Below the pieces are notes generated by a model, which had not been told where the DNA came from, ran no database searches, and saw only the letters and a program-made list of their open reading frames with translations. From contig NZ_BAAGBE010000001.1 in NCBI RefSeq assembly GCF_047149785.1, positions 3,472,001 through 3,536,000 on the forward strand: DNA of 64,000 nucleotides, in the 5' to 3' direction. Position 1 is the stretch's first letter. Every line of letters starts with the position of its first letter. Made by a program: the position numbers and the translations under genes. This DNA comes from Nitrobacter sp047149785. Lineage in GTDB: Bacteria > Pseudomonadota > Alphaproteobacteria > Rhizobiales > Xanthobacteraceae. Positions 63,133 through 64,000 of this stretch are shown in pieces.

Positions 63133-64000
63133 TCAGTTTTTGCCGCGACCGCCGCCGACCGGCGCCTGCGGCAGGAATTGCCTGCCGTTGGCGACCAGAA
63201 AATCGAGCATTTCCTGCGCCGGAGGGAGCAGGACCTTGTCCTTTCGCCTGACGACGAACCACTGTCGCACGATCGGGAGCCCGGCAACGTCGAGCATAAT
63301 CATCCGGCCCTCTTTCAGCTCGGTCGCGACCGTGTGCGCTGAAATGAATGCAATCCCCAGACCGGCGATAACCGCCTGCTTGATCGTCTCGTTGCTGCTC
63401 ATCTCCATGCCGATCTGAGGCCGAAGAGAGATGTTCTCGAAGAACTGCTCCATCAGGAACCGCGTCCCCGAGCCCGCCTCGCGGGAAATGAAGGTTTCCT
63501 GTGCCAGATCAGCCGCCTTTAGCTGCGTCGCGCCCGCAAGCGTGTGTCCGGTCGGCGCGACGACGACGTGCGGATGGTCGCCGAGCAGATGGAGATCCAT
63601 TTCGATGTCGGGCGGCGGCCGGCCCATGATGGCAAAATCAAGCGCATAACCGTGCAACGCCTGACGAATATCGTGGCGATTGACGATCGTAAGACTGATG
63701 TCGATCCCCGGATGAAGCTTCGAGAATGCTGAAATCGCAAAAGGAACAAAATATTTTGCGGTGCTGACGGCGCCGATCGCTACGCGTCCGCCGGTTCGGC
63801 CGGCAATCATGTCGAGCGACGTCGCGCAGCTTTCGATCGCGGCCTCGACGCGTTCGAAAAGCTTGTACAATTCCTGTCCCGCCTGCGTGAGAACCATGCC
63901 GTCGCTGGTTCGCTGAAGCAGGGGCAGTCCACAGAGTTGTTGCAGGTTGCGCAACTGCAGGGTGACCGCAGGTTGGGTCAGATGCAGCTTGTTGGCCGCC
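63133..64000 (-). CDS. cbbR: LysR-family regulator, CbbR-like (N-terminus outside the window)
   Basis: About 289 codons are visible. The reading frame continues past the right edge in the middle of the helix-turn-helix (AANKLHLTQPAVTLQLRNLQ followed by QLCGLPLLQR). The effector domain has IAGRTGGRVAIGAVSTAKYF, PTGHTLAGATQLKAADLAQE and the tail VAGLPIVRQWFVVRRKDKVL, which is typical of CbbR, the activator of Calvin-cycle cbb operons. The cbb genes would lie beyond the right edge. The specific CbbR call is from this tail pattern and group knowledge. Confidence 0.8.
   Translation of the reverse strand, partial: AANKLHLTQPAVTLQLRNLQQLCGLPLLQRTSDGMVLTQAGQELYKLFERVEAAIESCATSLDMIAGRTGGRVAIGAVSTAKYFVPFAISAFSKLHPGIDISLTIVNRHDIRQALHGYALDFAIMGRPPPDIEMDLHLLGDHPHVVVAPTGHTLAGATQLKAADLAQETFISREAGSGTRFLMEQFFENISLRPQIGMEMSSNETIKQAVIAGLGIAFISAHTVATELKEGRMIMLDVAGLPIVRQWFVVRRKDKVLLPPAQEMLDFLVANGRQFLPQAPVGGGRGKN

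Overview
The window is about 64 kb of GC-rich chromosome from an alphaproteobacterium. Gene content and order point to the Nitrobacter/Bradyrhizobium/Rhodopseudomonas group. The evidence is a tkt-gap-pgk-fba-thiE-suhB block, the pair DUF4164-zapA followed by a 6S-like RNA and 5-formyl-THF cyclo-ligase, the order yebC-mgtE-ruvCAB-ybgC-tolQRAB, and many short palindromic intergenic repeats of types common in that group. A CbbR-like LysR regulator at the right edge and the carbon-metabolism block suggest Calvin-cycle capacity. The species assignment is inference.

Layout. 1-1293: the end of a proton-channel pair (MotA/TolQ-like plus an OmpA/MotB-like partner). 1785-6161: a two-gene RND efflux pump without its own outer-membrane channel. 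6313-15006 (minus strand): suhB, a Sel1-repeat protein, thiE-like, class I aldolase, pgk, gap and tkt. 15289-20628: DUF4164, zapA, 6S-like RNA, an inserted-looking XRE regulator plus outer-membrane barrel pair, 5-FCL, ymdB and yebC. 21032-25583: mgtE, ruvC, ruvA, ruvB, ybgC. 25707-29113: VOC protein, GST, and a TetR regulator paired with a DUF2852 membrane protein through two matching operators. 29666-42378: tolQ, tolR, tolA, tolB, then a GGDEF-EAL protein and a FeeM-like GNAT protein, then pal, cpoB, tilS and ftsH. 42616-53221: ppdK, a SleB-type hydrolase, an AcuI-like reductase, a secreted protein, a C26 amidotransferase, and a NEW3-domain/ABC exporter operon. 53235-62843: a mostly housekeeping stretch (phosphatase, HD hydrolase, tag, ygfZ, dihydroorotase, Nudix, SRAP, FAD oxidoreductase, Sua5). 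62911-62987: tRNA-Pro(CGG). 63133 to the edge: cbbR-like.

How the parts relate. The cell-envelope theme is strong: Tol-Pal with CpoB and YbgC, FtsH, SleB, an RND pump, an Omp25-like barrel and two TolQ/MotA-type channels. The DNA-repair theme is RuvABC, Tag and SRAP. Most genes are ordinary chromosomal housekeeping. No insertion sequence, prophage, CRISPR array or integrase was seen.

The parts most worth a second look are: (i) the XRE/outer-membrane-protein module at the 3' end of the 6S-like RNA, bracketed by diverged copies of the same flank; (ii) the TetR-DUF2852 pair with twin 19-bp operators; (iii) the tolB-pal split by a c-di-GMP enzyme and an N-acyl-amino-acid-synthase-like protein; (iv) a branched, riboswitch-like leader directly before mgtE. 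None of these amounts to a demonstrated new system. They are candidates read from sequence alone.
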